64,000 bases of DNA from Bacteroidaceae bacterium (GCA_024398785.1 JAKSIO010000001.1:124001-188000); one strand, 5' to 3'. Counted from the stretch's first letter, positions 22,834 to 32,984 are shown. Notes: generated by a model from the letters alone, not told the origin. Translations and numbers: made by a program.

Positions 22834-24110
22834 GACGATTCGCAATATCCATTCTGTTTGCAGTCTGTCTGTTCCAATTGAATGCGCAGGAACGGCTGAT
22901 TATCCTGAACGAGGGCAACTGGCAGTCCAACAATGCCCGCATCAGCTATTTCGAAGACGGACGCATCGTGTCCAACAAATGGTTCGAGGAGGCCAACGGC
23001 TACGGGATAGGTGACACGCCGAATGACATCATCCAGGTCGGGCCTGACCTGATTGCAATTGCTGTGAACTGGTCCAACATTATCCAGTATATAAGGACTG
23101 ACGGAACTGCCGTTACCGCCACCGAGGATGTGCCCAACAACCGCAAGATGGCAACTGACGGAGAGTATCTGTACATAACATCGTACGGGCACGAATGTTC
23201 TACCACAGGTGGCCTGTGGGAATGCACAAAAGGCTTTGTTGCCAAGGTCGATCTGAAAACCTTCAAGGTAGTGAAGTGCTGTGAAGTGGGCTACGAGCCG
23301 GAAGGGATAGCTTATTACAATGGATGCCTGTTCATTGCGAATACCGGCGGCTACGCATTTCAGGAAGACCACGAGTATGAGACCACGGTTTCAATTGTCG
23401 ATGCCGCTACCATGACGAAAGTCCGTGATGTGGATACCGGAGTCATTAACCTTTACGGCAAGATGTCGCAGACGGGCAGGTACCTGTGCATCAACTCCCC
23501 TGGAGACTACTATGACACACCGGCCTGCTCCATAATCTTTGACTGTCAGAAGGCGCTTGACGGTGAAAAAAGGTGTTTTATGGTGCTTGATGACATTCCT
23601 GCCACGTACAACTGCGCCACACTTGACGGCAAGTTCTTTGCCATAGGCTCGTCATTCAGCTACTACACTTACGAATACCGTTTCAATACGGCTCTGATAG
23701 ACCCGGAGCTGATGTTCAGGACAGATGGCGCAGATGGACTTGAGGACAGTCTGCCGGGAACGGTATCGGAAGACATAAGTACAAAACTTTCATCACCATA
23801 CGGCCTGTATGTCAATCCATACACCGGCTACATTTATGCGACCGATGCGAACGGCGATTTCAATTCTCCCGGCAAACTCCACCAGTGGACACCGGAAGGT
23901 TCGTACATAGGCAGTTACAAGCTCTACATCAACCCCGGACATTTCCTGGCTTTGGGTGACTGGAAACCGGCTGCGGTTGATAATATACGGTATGATGGAA
24001 GTGACCTGCAAAGCGAAACAATCTATAACCTTAACGGATTCAGGGTATTGCCTGGCTCAAGGGGAATACTGATAAAGGACGGAAAGAAATACATTTCAAA
24101 CGATAAATAA
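22830..24110 (+). CDS. BtuG-like surface beta-propeller protein (DUF5074/YncE type)
   Basis: 426 residues. Signal peptide MRRFAISILFAVCLFQLNA with a signal-peptidase-I-type site; there is no proper lipobox. The mature start RLIILNEGNWQSNNARISYF is typical of the DUF5074/YncE propellers, the family of BtuG, which binds B12 with very high affinity and docks on BtuB in Bacteroides. The repeated blade pattern continues (LYITSYGHE, LFIANTGGYA, VNPYTGYIYATDA). The C-terminus (TIYNLNGFRVLPGSRGILIK...) resembles a short sorting-like tail also seen in the next protein. Known BtuG proteins are lipoproteins, so anchoring here would differ. Confidence 0.82.
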   Translation: MRRFAISILFAVCLFQLNAQERLIILNEGNWQSNNARISYFEDGRIVSNKWFEEANGYGIGDTPNDIIQVGPDLIAIAVNWSNIIQYIRTDGTAVTATEDVPNNRKMATDGEYLYITSYGHECSTTGGLWECTKGFVAKVDLKTFKVVKCCEVGYEPEGIAYYNGCLFIANTGGYAFQEDHEYETTVSIVDAATMTKVRDVDTGVINLYGKMSQTGRYLCINSPGDYYDTPACSIIFDCQKALDGEKRCFMVLDDIPATYNCATLDGKFFAIGSSFSYYTYEYRFNTALIDPELMFRTDGADGLEDSLPGTVSEDISTKLSSPYGLYVNPYTGYIYATDANGDFNSPGKLHQWTPEGSYIGSYKLYINPGHFLALGDWKPAAVDNIRYDGSDLQSETIYNLNGFRVLPGSRGILIKDGKKYISNDK

Positions 24111-24120
24111 CCCCATAAAA

Positions 24121-27100
24121 ATGAAAAAAATGAAAAAGAATCTGTTTCTTGCGCTGATAGCAGGCGCTACAGTTCAGGTCGCAATGGCCACACCGGTCAC
24201 TGTCACTATGAACACATCGACCAAAACAATGGTCCTGACAGAGAAGGAAAGCGGCGATACCATCCGTCAGGACAGTATCGCTGTGGTCGGAGGGAAGAAT
24301 ATGTACATCTTCAACAGCATTCAGCCCCAGACGTATGTAATAAGCGGTTTCGATGCAAAAGACAATCTGAACGGTACTATTGAACTGGAAGTTGGGACCG
24401 ACAGTATCGGACTGCAGCTTTGGACCGTGACTTCAATCAAGGCCAGCAACAAGGATTGGGTGATGGATCAGGACTACACGGTCACCGGCCTGTCCTGCCG
24501 CACACGCGAGGGAAAATACATACCCGTGACACTGGGTGTCAGCTCTACTGCCGGGGCAAAGGCCTGCCTTATTGTCAATGGCGGATCATACAACTGCACA
24601 CTGCATCCCTGCGATTCGCTTGTCGAAGCCGGATATATGGACGCATACGCCAGTGCCACTCTTACCGCAAACACTACGTCCAACATAGCCATTCCGATGG
24701 GAGGCAGTTTTTCTGTTTCGTTCCCAGCCGCAGCCAATTTCGGCATTTTCAGGAAAGAGGGCGGTTCTAACGGTTCAGGTTCGGTCCATTATGTCCCATT
24801 CACACCGATTCAGCCGACTGACACCATAGCCGGTGGCGAGACAGTCACTTACAATTACCGGCTTGCTGACGGCAACACGTACAACTTCCGTCTGTGGCAG
24901 GAAGGAAAGCGTACCGTAGCCGGCAAGTTCGTCTATTACATTGAGCAGACCCAGTGCCCCGAATTTGCGTTCACAGCAGCAGACCTTGATGCTGATCCGC
25001 GATATATGGACACTGATCCGACTGACAACAACAAGTACAATGTTGCCAACATTCTGCTCAACATCAATGAGCGCGGGCACCTGAAACTCAGCAGCGGCCA
25101 GACATACAACCTTCTTGCACAGCGCGACTGGCAGCTCACAGACAATTCCACCAACAACTATTTCATTGAGCCGGACTACCATTATACGGTATTTGACATA
25201 GATGGAAAATCACTTTCAACGGCCGTCAGCATAGACAATGCCAATACCACGACCGACCCTTGGGCAATGTTGAAGGCCGATGCCCGGGGTGAAGCCATTG
25301 TGCTTGTCACATACGATGCCATCAACCTGAACCAGTGGGCCAAGCAGGTAAAATCCACTTATCTTGGCGGCGAAGAATGGAGCGCCCTGTGGCCCGAAAA
25401 CACAGGTGTCTTTGTTGTGAGTGTCGATGGCGACCCCACCGGTCTTGAAACGGGGATGGTCATCAACGAGAAATATAATACCGAGACACTAAAGAATGCC
25501 GGCAAGTATGTGGATGCCGAGCACGACTGCTTCTATTATCTGGAAGAGGACAGTTGTTACGAATATACTTTCCAGCCTGACGGTGTGGCAAAAGTTGAAA
25601 TCTGCTATCCTCTCATCAGTGAGAATGGCGTTTCATATGAAAACGGTTTTCAGGAAGTTGTCGCATCAGGCTCAACATATACCCTGAAGCTGCGCCGCGG
25701 CCGCCAGATTGTACGACTTACAGGAACTGACGGAGGTCACGTGTATCAGGTGCTCACGGCAAAGCCTGTCAAACGGACAATCAGCAATGTCTCAAATCCC
25801 GGCAGCGACGTGTTCTGTCCGGGCGATCAGGTCAAGGTGCAGTACAGCGGACTGTATCATCCGGCAAACAAGATGGCGGGCATATACAACATGTCGGCAT
25901 ACATCACTTACAATGGCGTTCCTACCGGAACAGCATTGATTCTGGGCAGCAACCAGTACAATTTTGCAGGTACTCCATCGGCGCAGGCTGTGACTGTTTC
26001 CATACCGGACGATGCAAGCGACACTATCCGCCTGAGCGAAGGCGTGCTGCAGGTGAACGGTTTCGGCGACCCGATAGGCAATCACCGTCTGTTGGACAAG
26101 ATTGGAGGCCGCAGCCCCAACTTCACTGCCATATCACACAAGACATATTTCGGTGCAGTGCCCGATGTCAATATTCCGGTAACGGTCATCCAACTTCTGG
26201 CTAAGGTTAATGTGACCAACGCCGACAGTGCAGAAGTAGTTGTGACAGACCGCAAGGGCAATGTCATCACTGCCGATTCATTGGGCCGCTATCCTCTGAA
26301 ATATTACGGCAAATTCAACTATGAAGTCACCGCCCCTGGCTTCGGATACACCCGTGGCAGCATTGTGACGGACATGACATCGGAACCCATAACAACTGTC
26401 AATGTTGAATTGCCCCAGGTTACGGCCTTCAACTGGGATGGAGACAGCATCCGTGAGCCTGCATTGATTGACAGCGTCTATCAGATTGGCACAGGCTATG
26501 AACTGGCCTGGTTCGCACAGCATATCAATTCCGGAAACAATGACAATGCGGTTCTTACCGACGACATTGACCTGATTGGTTTCCCTTGGACACCGATAGG
26601 AAACAACTCAACGACTTTCAAGGGCAGTTTTGACGGTCAGGGTCACAGAATTGACGGACTGTACATCAATTCGACCAAGACATACCAGGCTCTGTTCGGA
26701 TACGCCGAAGGAGCATCTGTCAGCAATCTCAGTGTTGGCGGAACAGTAATATCTACCGCCAACTACGCAGCCGGAATTGCAGCATACGCAAAGGCATCGT
26801 CCATTACCGGATGTATAAACTATGCTCAGGTCAGCGGCAAACAGTATGCGGCAGGAATCGTTGCATACATGAATGGTGCCACAACTGTTGACCGCTGTGC
26901 CAACTATGGCGGAATCAGTGCATCAAGCACCTGTGCAGCCGGAATCAGCGCATACGTGCAGGCTGCAGCCGGCAGTATATCGAATTCATATAACCGCGCT
27001 GACATTGCGGGTACTGGAAATGTGGCCGGTATCGCTTACCTGTATTCTGCCGCTGCCGCAGCCAAAGTCGCCAATGTCTATAACACAGGTGAAATAGTTT

Positions 27101-27501
27101 CTGATGCTGCTACCAAGGGTTCCATCATTACAGGAACGGCCGCTGCAGGAAGCGGAGTGGAAAACGCTTTCTCGACGGTTCTTTATGACAGGGTGGCCGA
27201 TGGTGAGACGCTTGTGACCGAGCAGCAGATGTCAGATGGTGAGATTACCTGGAAACTGAACGGTGACCAGAGCGTAATTGTTTTCCGTCAGACACTTGGC
27301 GAGGAACTGTATCCATCGTTCTTTGGCAAACAGGTCTATTATGACAACGGCTGTTACACGAATGATGATCCTACGACTTCAGTTTCCCTCCCCGAAAAGA
27401 GAGCTGACGATACAATAATCTATGATATGTACGGCCGCGCGGTAACTACACCACAGCATGGCCTTTACATCATCAACGGCAAAAAATACTGGTTCGAATA
27501 A
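24121..27501 (+). CDS. Giant GLUG-repeat surface protein of the cobalamin operon
   Basis: 1126 residues. Signal peptide MKKMKKNLFLALIAGATVQVAMA. Residues about 25-760 are beta-rich and not assigned. Residues about 770-1010 contain GLUG-type repeats: FDGQGHRIDGLYIN, ASVSNLSVGGTV, SSITGCINYAQVSGKQYAAGIVAY and related copies with alternating Gly-Ile-Ala. The C-terminus (YDMYGRAVTTPQHGLYIING) ends like the BtuG-like protein upstream. It starts 10 nt after that gene, so it is expected to respond to B12. GLUG proteins are often adhesins; a direct role in corrinoid capture is inference from the operon only. I do not recognise a described B12 protein of this kind. Confidence 0.8.
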   Translation: MKKMKKNLFLALIAGATVQVAMATPVTVTMNTSTKTMVLTEKESGDTIRQDSIAVVGGKNMYIFNSIQPQTYVISGFDAKDNLNGTIELEVGTDSIGLQLWTVTSIKASNKDWVMDQDYTVTGLSCRTREGKYIPVTLGVSSTAGAKACLIVNGGSYNCTLHPCDSLVEAGYMDAYASATLTANTTSNIAIPMGGSFSVSFPAAANFGIFRKEGGSNGSGSVHYVPFTPIQPTDTIAGGETVTYNYRLADGNTYNFRLWQEGKRTVAGKFVYYIEQTQCPEFAFTAADLDADPRYMDTDPTDNNKYNVANILLNINERGHLKLSSGQTYNLLAQRDWQLTDNSTNNYFIEPDYHYTVFDIDGKSLSTAVSIDNANTTTDPWAMLKADARGEAIVLVTYDAINLNQWAKQVKSTYLGGEEWSALWPENTGVFVVSVDGDPTGLETGMVINEKYNTETLKNAGKYVDAEHDCFYYLEEDSCYEYTFQPDGVAKVEICYPLISENGVSYENGFQEVVASGSTYTLKLRRGRQIVRLTGTDGGHVYQVLTAKPVKRTISNVSNPGSDVFCPGDQVKVQYSGLYHPANKMAGIYNMSAYITYNGVPTGTALILGSNQYNFAGTPSAQAVTVSIPDDASDTIRLSEGVLQVNGFGDPIGNHRLLDKIGGRSPNFTAISHKTYFGAVPDVNIPVTVIQLLAKVNVTNADSAEVVVTDRKGNVITADSLGRYPLKYYGKFNYEVTAPGFGYTRGSIVTDMTSEPITTVNVELPQVTAFNWDGDSIREPALIDSVYQIGTGYELAWFAQHINSGNNDNAVLTDDIDLIGFPWTPIGNNSTTFKGSFDGQGHRIDGLYINSTKTYQALFGYAEGASVSNLSVGGTVISTANYAAGIAAYAKASSITGCINYAQVSGKQYAAGIVAYMNGATTVDRCANYGGISASSTCAAGISAYVQAAAGSISNSYNRADIAGTGNVAGIAYLYSAAAAAKVANVYNTGEIVSDAATKGSIITGTAAAGSGVENAFSTVLYDRVADGETLVTEQQMSDGEITWKLNGDQSVIVFRQTLGEELYPSFFGKQVYYDNGCYTNDDPTTSVSLPEKRADDTIIYDMYGRAVTTPQHGLYIINGKKYWFE

Positions 27502-27519
27502 TTATTTTCTTTGTTGTTT

Positions 27520-27553
27520 GGACGGCCTCTACTGGTGACAGTAGGGGCTGTCC
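27520..27553 (+). terminator. Hairpin at the end of the cobalamin operon
   Basis: A 15-pair stem (27520-27534 with 27539-27553, two G/T wobbles) closes a GTGA tetraloop 18 nt after the operon stop. No T-run follows directly; the poly-T hairpin at 27589-27632 lies just downstream. Confidence 0.6.
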
Positions 27554-27571
27554 CCACTAATAAAGCGAAGC

Positions 27572-27651
27572 GGTTCAAGCCCGTAGGTCCACAAAAAAAG
27601 GAGAAGCAATTCCGCTTCTCCTTTTTTTGTGGGCCATCTAGGGCTTGAACC
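27572..27651. repeat. Inverted duplication of the tRNA 3' end
   Basis: The outer arms GGTTCAAGCCC (27572-27582) and GGGCTTGAACC (27641-27651) are perfect inverted copies; the second is the T arm of the tRNA. The inner arms (27589-27607 and 27614-27632) form the terminator. Between them the match is imperfect. The plus strand thus carries a degenerate copy of T arm, acceptor 3' side and tail. Confidence 0.65.
27589..27632. terminator. Bidirectional terminator between the cobalamin operon and the tRNA
   Basis: A perfect 19-bp stem (27589-27607 with 27614-27632) with loop AATTCC. Its core GGAGAAGC/GCTTCTCC is flanked by A7 and T7, giving a U-run on both transcripts. The last two bases overlap the tRNA 3' end. 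Confidence 0.85.
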
Positions 27652-27703
27652 TAGGACCTCCAGATTATGAGTCTGTTGCTCTAACCAACTGAGCTAAAAG
27701 CCC
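27631..27703 (-). tRNA. tRNA with CAT anticodon (Met elongator or Ile2)
   Basis: Minus strand begins GGGCTTTTAGCTCAGTTGG and folds as a cloverleaf of 73 nt with GGTTCAAGCC in the T arm. The anticodon loop is CTCATAA, anticodon CAT at 27667-27669. CCA is not encoded (ACA follows). CAT may be elongator Met or lysidine-modified Ile2; sequence alone does not decide. One mismatch is seen in the acceptor stem. Confidence 0.92.
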
Positions 27704-27820
27704 TGAAAACTTGCGCAAAGATAATACCTTTTGTTTGTTCTGCAAAATTTTTTTTCTTCTATTTTTTGTTGTATATTCGCATGATAAATACATATACAGC
27801 GTATTTCACGTTTACAGGCA

Positions 27821-28948
27821 ATGATTGAAATTATTTCAGTTCAAGGTAGAAGAGGACTCAAAAGGTTTATCCATTTCAATTATAAATTATACAAAGGAAA
27901 CCCGTATGCTGTCCCGGAGTTGTATTTTGACTTGGAGAGGACACTGAATCCCAAAAAGAATGCTGCATTTGAGTTCTGTAAGGCCAAATATTTCATGGCA
28001 TTGAAGGATGGCAAGGAGGTAGGGCGTATTGCAGGTATAATCAATGATCATGCAAACCAGCGCTGGCAGGAAAAGACGGTCCGGTTCGGATGGATTGATT
28101 TTGTAGAAGATATAGAGGTTGCTCAGGCTCTGCTAAAGGCAGTGGAGGACTGGGGACGTGAAAACGGTATGGAAAATATAGAAGGGCCGCTGGGCTTTGC
28201 GGATTTTGACCGTGAGGGCATGCTGACCGAAGGTTTTGACCAGCAGTCAACAATTGCTACTCCGTATAATCCTCCGTTTTATCCAAAGTATATGGAACAG
28301 CTTGGATATCAGGTTGGGAACAAATGGATAGAAATGCGTCTTACTGTTCCGGAAACTTTGCCGGACAGTTATGACAGAATAGCCAATTATGTAATGAACC
28401 GTAATAATCTGCATTTTGTTGAATTTTCAAGAAAAAAGGATCTGGTTCGTGATTGGGGATATAAAATATTTGAAGTGTTCAACAAAGCATACGTAGATAT
28501 ATACGGATATTATGCTTTGTCAGAAAAACAGATAGAGCAATATATCAAGCAATATATGGGCCTGGTGGACAAACGGATGATTTCCATAATTGCCAATGAT
28601 AAGAATGAACTGGTTGCTGCAGGAATTTCAATGCCGTCGTTGAGCGATGCCTGCCAGAAGGCAAACGGACGCTTGTTCCCATTTGGCTGGTGGCATTTGT
28701 TGAAAGCCTTGTACTGGAAGCATTCCAAGGTCTTTGATTTGCTGCTGTTGGGCATCGTTCCGGAATATCAGAATATGGGAGTGAATGCCATGTTGCTTGC
28801 GCGTGTTGGCCAGAATATCAAGAAAATGGGATTCAAGTATGGAGAAACCAATCTTGAAATGGAGGAGAACGCGCAGGTTATTGCTATGTGGAAGGCTGTG
28901 GACCGCAAGATTCACAAACGCCGCTGTACCTTTATAAAACAACTGTAA
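27821..28948 (+). CDS. GNAT-like N-acetyltransferase-fold protein
   Basis: 375 residues. The first half contains [20 protein letters not shown] and a [19 protein letters not shown] motif; the second half has the acetyl-CoA-binding-type [18 protein letters not shown] (Q/R-x-x-G-x-G/A-like) and [25 protein letters not shown]. Domain order resembles the large GNAT-like proteins common in Bacteroidota genomes. Substrate unknown. The window 27704-27820 upstream is AT-rich with no clear promoter consensus seen. Confidence 0.7.
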   Translation: MIEIISVQGRRGLKRFIHFNYKLYKGNPYAVPELYFDLERTLNPKKNAAFEFCKAKYFMALKDGKEVGRIAGIINDHANQRWQEKTVRFGWIDFVEDIEVAQALLKAVEDWGRENGMENIEGPLGFADFDREGMLTEGFDQQSTIATPYNPPFYPKYMEQLGYQVGNKWIEMRLTVPETLPDSYDRIANYVMNRNNLHFVEFSRKKDLVRDWGYKIFEVFNKAYVDIYGYYALSEKQIEQYIKQYMGLVDKRMISIIANDKNELVAAGISMPSLSDACQKANGRLFPFGWWHLLKALYWKHSKVFDLLLLGIVPEYQNMGVNAMLLARVGQNIKKMGFKYGETNLEMEENAQVIAMWKAVDRKIHKRRCTFIKQL

Positions 28949-28962
28949 TAAAAGAATATACT

Positions 28963-30927
28963 ATGTCAGAAGAACTGGATTTTGGACAGGAACAGATGCC
29001 TCAGGTAGAGTACACTGAAGCTAATATACGCCATATGGACGATATGGAGCATATCCGTACCCGTCCAGGTATGTACATAGGTAAGTTGGGAGATGGTTCT
29101 CAGGCCGATGATGGTATTTATGTTCTTCTCAAAGAGATTGTTGACAATAGTATTGATGAATTCCGTATGCACGTTGGACGTCGTGTTGAAATTGACCTGA
29201 TTGAAAACAAAAGCGTGCGTGTGCGCGATTATGGCCGCGGTATTCCGTTAGGATCTCTGCTGGCGGCATCGAGCGTACTTAATACAGGCGGTAAATTTGA
29301 CAGCAAGGCATTCAAAAAGAGTGTTGGTCTTAACGGTGTAGGTCTCAAGGCTGTAAATGCTCTGAGCCGTGAGTTCTCTGTTAGCAGTATCCGTGACGGT
29401 CAGATGCGTTCGCTCAAATTCCGCAAAGGAAAACTTATAAGCGATGTTACAACTGATACTCAGGACGAGCATGGTACAGAGGTATGCTTTACTCCCGATG
29501 AGAAACTCTTTGTGAACTATTCTTTCACTCCGGCAATTATTGAGACAATGATGCGCAACTACTCGTATCTGAATACGGGACTTGCGTTTATATACAACGG
29601 ACAGAGATTCTTTTCCCGCAGCGGTCTTGAGGACTTGCTTACTGAACGTATAAGTTCCAATATTCTGTATCCTATTGTTCATCTGCAGGCCGACGATATT
29701 GAGATTGCATTTACTCATACCGACCAGTATGGAGAGGAGTACTATTCTTTTGTAAACGGACAGTATACAAGTCAGGGCGGTACGCATCAGAGTGCATTCA
29801 AAGAGCATATAGCCCGCACAATAAAAGAGTTCTTCGGCAAAAATCAGGAGGCTGTCGATATCCGTAACGGTATGGTTGCCGCTGTTGCCATCAATGTGGA
29901 GGAACCTATGTTCGAGAGTCAGACAAAGATAAAGCTTGGTTCCCAGACAATGACACCGAACGGAACACTTACCGTCAACAGGTTCATAGGCGATTTCATT
30001 AAGAAAGAGGTTGATGATTTTCTGCACATGACTCCAGCTGTTTCTGATGTTATGCTGCAGAAAATTCAGGATTCTGAAAAAGAACGCAAGGCAATAGCCG
30101 GAGTGACCAAAGCTGCCCGTGAGAAGGCAAAAAAGGCCAACTTCCATAACCGCAAACTGTCTGATTGCAAGTTCCATTTCAACGATGTCAAAGGTGACCG
30201 CATAGAAGAGAGTTCCATCTTTATTACCGAGGGTGACAGTGCGAGCGGTTCAATTATCAAAACGCGTGATGTCAATACTCAGGCAGTGTTCAGTCTTCGC
30301 GGTAAACCGTTGAATACATTCGGTCTGACAAAAGAGGTCATCTACAAGAATGAGGAATTCATGCTGTTGCAGGCAGCTCTCAATATTGAAGACGGACTTG
30401 ACGGATTGCGTTACAATAAGGTTATTGTTGCAACCGATGCCGATGATGACGGTATGCATATACGTGCCTTGCTCATTACTTTCTTTCTGCAGTATTTTCC
30501 CGATCTGATTAAGAAAGGACATGTGTTTATTTTGCAGACTCCTCTTTTCCGTGTACGCAACAAACGCAAGAAAGTTTCAAAACAGAAACAGGAAGTGACA
30601 ACATCGGGTATTGTTACAGAGAATGGAGAGTTTGAAACAATATACTGCTACAATGAGCAGGAACGTGAACAGGCCGTTGAAAAACTTGGTCCCAATCCTG
30701 AAATAACCCGATTCAAAGGTCTTGGTGAAATTTCTCCAGACGAGTTCCGTCATTTTATCGATGCCAATATCCGTCTTGAACAGGTAACACTTCAGAAAAC
30801 CGATAGTGTATTGAATCTGCTCTCATTCTATATGGGAAAAAATACTATGGAACGTCAGCAGTTCATTATCAACAATCTGATTATTGAGCAGGACCAGGTA
30901 GAAGAAACTGAACAGTTGTTTGATTGA
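28963..30927 (+). CDS. parE: DNA topoisomerase IV subunit B
   Basis: 654 residues. GHKL ATPase at the N-terminus ([35 protein letters not shown]), transducer domain, then Toprim with [13 protein letters not shown]-like SLRGKPLN and [14 protein letters not shown]. The ParE-type Bacteroidota form is inferred from [19 protein letters not shown] and from the coaD and S41 peptidase neighbours; GyrB is the alternative. Works with ParC (not in the window) to decatenate chromosomes. The ATG at 28963 is chosen; an upstream ATG at 28888 lies within the preceding gene. Confidence 0.92.
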   Translation: MSEELDFGQEQMPQVEYTEANIRHMDDMEHIRTRPGMYIGKLGDGSQADDGIYVLLKEIVDNSIDEFRMHVGRRVEIDLIENKSVRVRDYGRGIPLGSLLAASSVLNTGGKFDSKAFKKSVGLNGVGLKAVNALSREFSVSSIRDGQMRSLKFRKGKLISDVTTDTQDEHGTEVCFTPDEKLFVNYSFTPAIIETMMRNYSYLNTGLAFIYNGQRFFSRSGLEDLLTERISSNILYPIVHLQADDIEIAFTHTDQYGEEYYSFVNGQYTSQGGTHQSAFKEHIARTIKEFFGKNQEAVDIRNGMVAAVAINVEEPMFESQTKIKLGSQTMTPNGTLTVNRFIGDFIKKEVDDFLHMTPAVSDVMLQKIQDSEKERKAIAGVTKAAREKAKKANFHNRKLSDCKFHFNDVKGDRIEESSIFITEGDSASGSIIKTRDVNTQAVFSLRGKPLNTFGLTKEVIYKNEEFMLLQAALNIEDGLDGLRYNKVIVATDADDDGMHIRALLITFFLQYFPDLIKKGHVFILQTPLFRVRNKRKKVSKQKQEVTTSGIVTENGEFETIYCYNEQEREQAVEKLGPNPEITRFKGLGEISPDEFRHFIDANIRLEQVTLQKTDSVLNLLSFYMGKNTMERQQFIINNLIIEQDQVEETEQLFD

Positions 30928-30929
30928 AT

Positions 30930-31367
30930 ATGAAATTGTTTTTTGCAGGATCGTTTGATCCATACACCATTGGGCACCACAATATTGTGCAACGTGCGTT
31001 GGCAATGGGATTTGAAGTTGTTGTCGGAATAGGTGTGAATACAGATAAAACTCCCAGTTGTTCCATTGAAGAACGCCTGGACAGTATCCGCCGTATTTAT
31101 TCCGCAAATGACTCTGTCAGTGTTGTTGCATACAGTGGGCTTTCCGTAAAAGCAGCCGTACAGGCAGGCGCAACAGCTTTGCTGCGTGGTGTACGTACAT
31201 TGGCTGATTATGAATATGAACGTAGTCTGGCGCAGATAAACCGTGATATCAGCGGTATGGAAACTGTTCTTTTGTTTTCCGAACCGGAATATGAACATGT
31301 GAGCAGTTCTATGGTGCGCGAACTGGAAAAATATGGTCAGAGTGTTGATAAATATATTGTAAAATGA
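30930..31367 (+). CDS. coaD: Phosphopantetheine adenylyltransferase
   Basis: 145 residues. Fourth step of coenzyme A synthesis. Starts FFAGSFDPYTIGHHNIV with the nucleotidyltransferase (T/H)xGH motif, and has RGVRTLADYEYE and the C-terminal SSSMVREL segment. ATG at 30930, two bases after the parE stop. The stop overlaps the S41 peptidase start (ATGA). Confidence 0.95.
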   Translation: MKLFFAGSFDPYTIGHHNIVQRALAMGFEVVVGIGVNTDKTPSCSIEERLDSIRRIYSANDSVSVVAYSGLSVKAAVQAGATALLRGVRTLADYEYERSLAQINRDISGMETVLLFSEPEYEHVSSSMVRELEKYGQSVDKYIVK

Positions 31368-32953
31368 AAAGGTTCATTTCTTTGATGGCCATCCTGCTGA
31401 CAATGGCCGGAACTTCATTTTCTCAGCCTGGACGTAATACTTCAGAATCAGATATCAACAAACTGGCATTGGCTATAACTGCAATTGACATGCTCTATGT
31501 TGATACGGTCAATACCACTGAACTTGTCAATAGTGCCATAGAGGCAATGTCTGTGAAACTGGATCCGCATTCACGCTTCATTTCTGCTCAGGAGGTTAAA
31601 AAGGAACAGGAGAACCTGACCGGGAATTTCAGCGGAATAGGCGTTCAGTTCAATGTTATTGATGATACCGTTTTTGTTCAGCAGCCAATTGTTGACGGTC
31701 CGTCCGAAAAAGCCGGAGTTCTTTCCGGTGACAGAATTGTAATGGCCATCATAGGTGCAGATACAATAAATCTTACTGGAGAAAACTCCAAGACCAGTTT
31801 TGTCCAGCAAAATCTGCGTGGTGAAAAAGGAACAGTTGTAACATTAGGCATTGTCCGTCGCGGTTACGATGATTATCTTTTTTTCAAAGTTGTTCGGGGT
31901 GATATTCCGGTCAATTCAATCGATGCCGCCTATCTGCTTTCAAAGAATACTGGTTATATCCATATCTCAAACTTTTCTGCAACAACATCGGCAGAGCTGG
32001 ATGTGGTTCTGACTAAAATGAAGGAAGATGGGGTTAATCAGATAGTTCTGGATTTGTGCGACAATGGAGGAGGCTTGATGGGAGCAGCCATTGAAGTTGC
32101 CGGAAAATTTATGAAAAAGGACCAGCTTATAGTATATACCCAGGGCCGTGCCTATGGTCGCGATGACTATAAGAGTGAAGAGAATGGTGTCTTTTCTGAA
32201 GGCAAACTTGTTGTGCTCATAAATGAAAACAGTGCGTCTGCAAGTGAAATTGTTACCGGAGCACTTCAGGATTGGGACAGAGCAACTGTGATAGGACGCC
32301 GCTCTTTCGGCAAGGGTCTTGTACAGCGTCCTATTCCTTTCAGAGACGGTTCGGAATTGCGTCTTACCATTGCAAGATATTATACTCCAAGTGGTCGTTG
32401 TATCCAGAAACCGTACGGGGAGGATATAGATTATAATGCAGATATTACAAATCGTCTTTCCAACGGAGAATTGCTGCATGTTGACAGTATCCATTTTGCC
32501 GACAGTCTCAAATACAAGACACTTGTTAATGGAAAGACTGTGTATGGTGGCGGAGGTATAATGCCCGATGTTTTTGTCCCGATGGACACTACAAAAACAA
32601 CGCAGTTCTATCGTGACATTACAGCAAAAGGAATTGTTCTCAGTGCTGTTACGGGGTATGTTGAAAGCAATAAGACTAAATTGCAGAAACAGTACAGTAC
32701 TTTCCCTAAATTCAACAGTAAATTTGATGTTGAAAAGTCCGGACTTGTGGATTTGATTATTGACCGTGCCGGCAAGGAGGGGATTGAAGTTCCTTCAAAA
32801 GATTCAGTGCTGAATGAAATGCCATATCTGATGTTGCAGTTGAAAGGTTATGTAGCCAGATCCATGTTTACGTTGGATGAGTTTTATTATATTGTAAACA
32901 AGATAGATCCGATATATCAGGCCGCATTGAAGGAAATGAATGTGAAATTATAA
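31364..32953 (+). CDS. S41-family C-terminal processing peptidase
   Basis: 529 residues. Signal peptide MKRFISLMAILLTMAGTSFS. PDZ domain about 80-170 (GIGVQFNVIDDTVFVQQPI, KAGVLSGDRIV). The catalytic part has NENSASASEIVTGAL (serine nucleophile) and GRRSFGKGLVQRP (lysine of the dyad), followed by RYYTPSGRCIQKPYG. A periplasmic tail-processing protease (CtpA/Prc type). Translationally coupled to coaD by ATGA. Confidence 0.93.
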   Translation: MKRFISLMAILLTMAGTSFSQPGRNTSESDINKLALAITAIDMLYVDTVNTTELVNSAIEAMSVKLDPHSRFISAQEVKKEQENLTGNFSGIGVQFNVIDDTVFVQQPIVDGPSEKAGVLSGDRIVMAIIGADTINLTGENSKTSFVQQNLRGEKGTVVTLGIVRRGYDDYLFFKVVRGDIPVNSIDAAYLLSKNTGYIHISNFSATTSAELDVVLTKMKEDGVNQIVLDLCDNGGGLMGAAIEVAGKFMKKDQLIVYTQGRAYGRDDYKSEENGVFSEGKLVVLINENSASASEIVTGALQDWDRATVIGRRSFGKGLVQRPIPFRDGSELRLTIARYYTPSGRCIQKPYGEDIDYNADITNRLSNGELLHVDSIHFADSLKYKTLVNGKTVYGGGGIMPDVFVPMDTTKTTQFYRDITAKGIVLSAVTGYVESNKTKLQKQYSTFPKFNSKFDVEKSGLVDLIIDRAGKEGIEVPSKDSVLNEMPYLMLQLKGYVARSMFTLDEFYYIVNKIDPIYQAALKEMNVKL

Positions 32954-32984
32954 CATTCCGTTTTTCTATTTGGTAAAAAAGCAG

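Noticed and set aside
29248..30177. A 309-codon minus-strand open frame inside parE
   Set aside because: Antisense to the ATPase and Toprim motifs of parE; no recognisable protein features.
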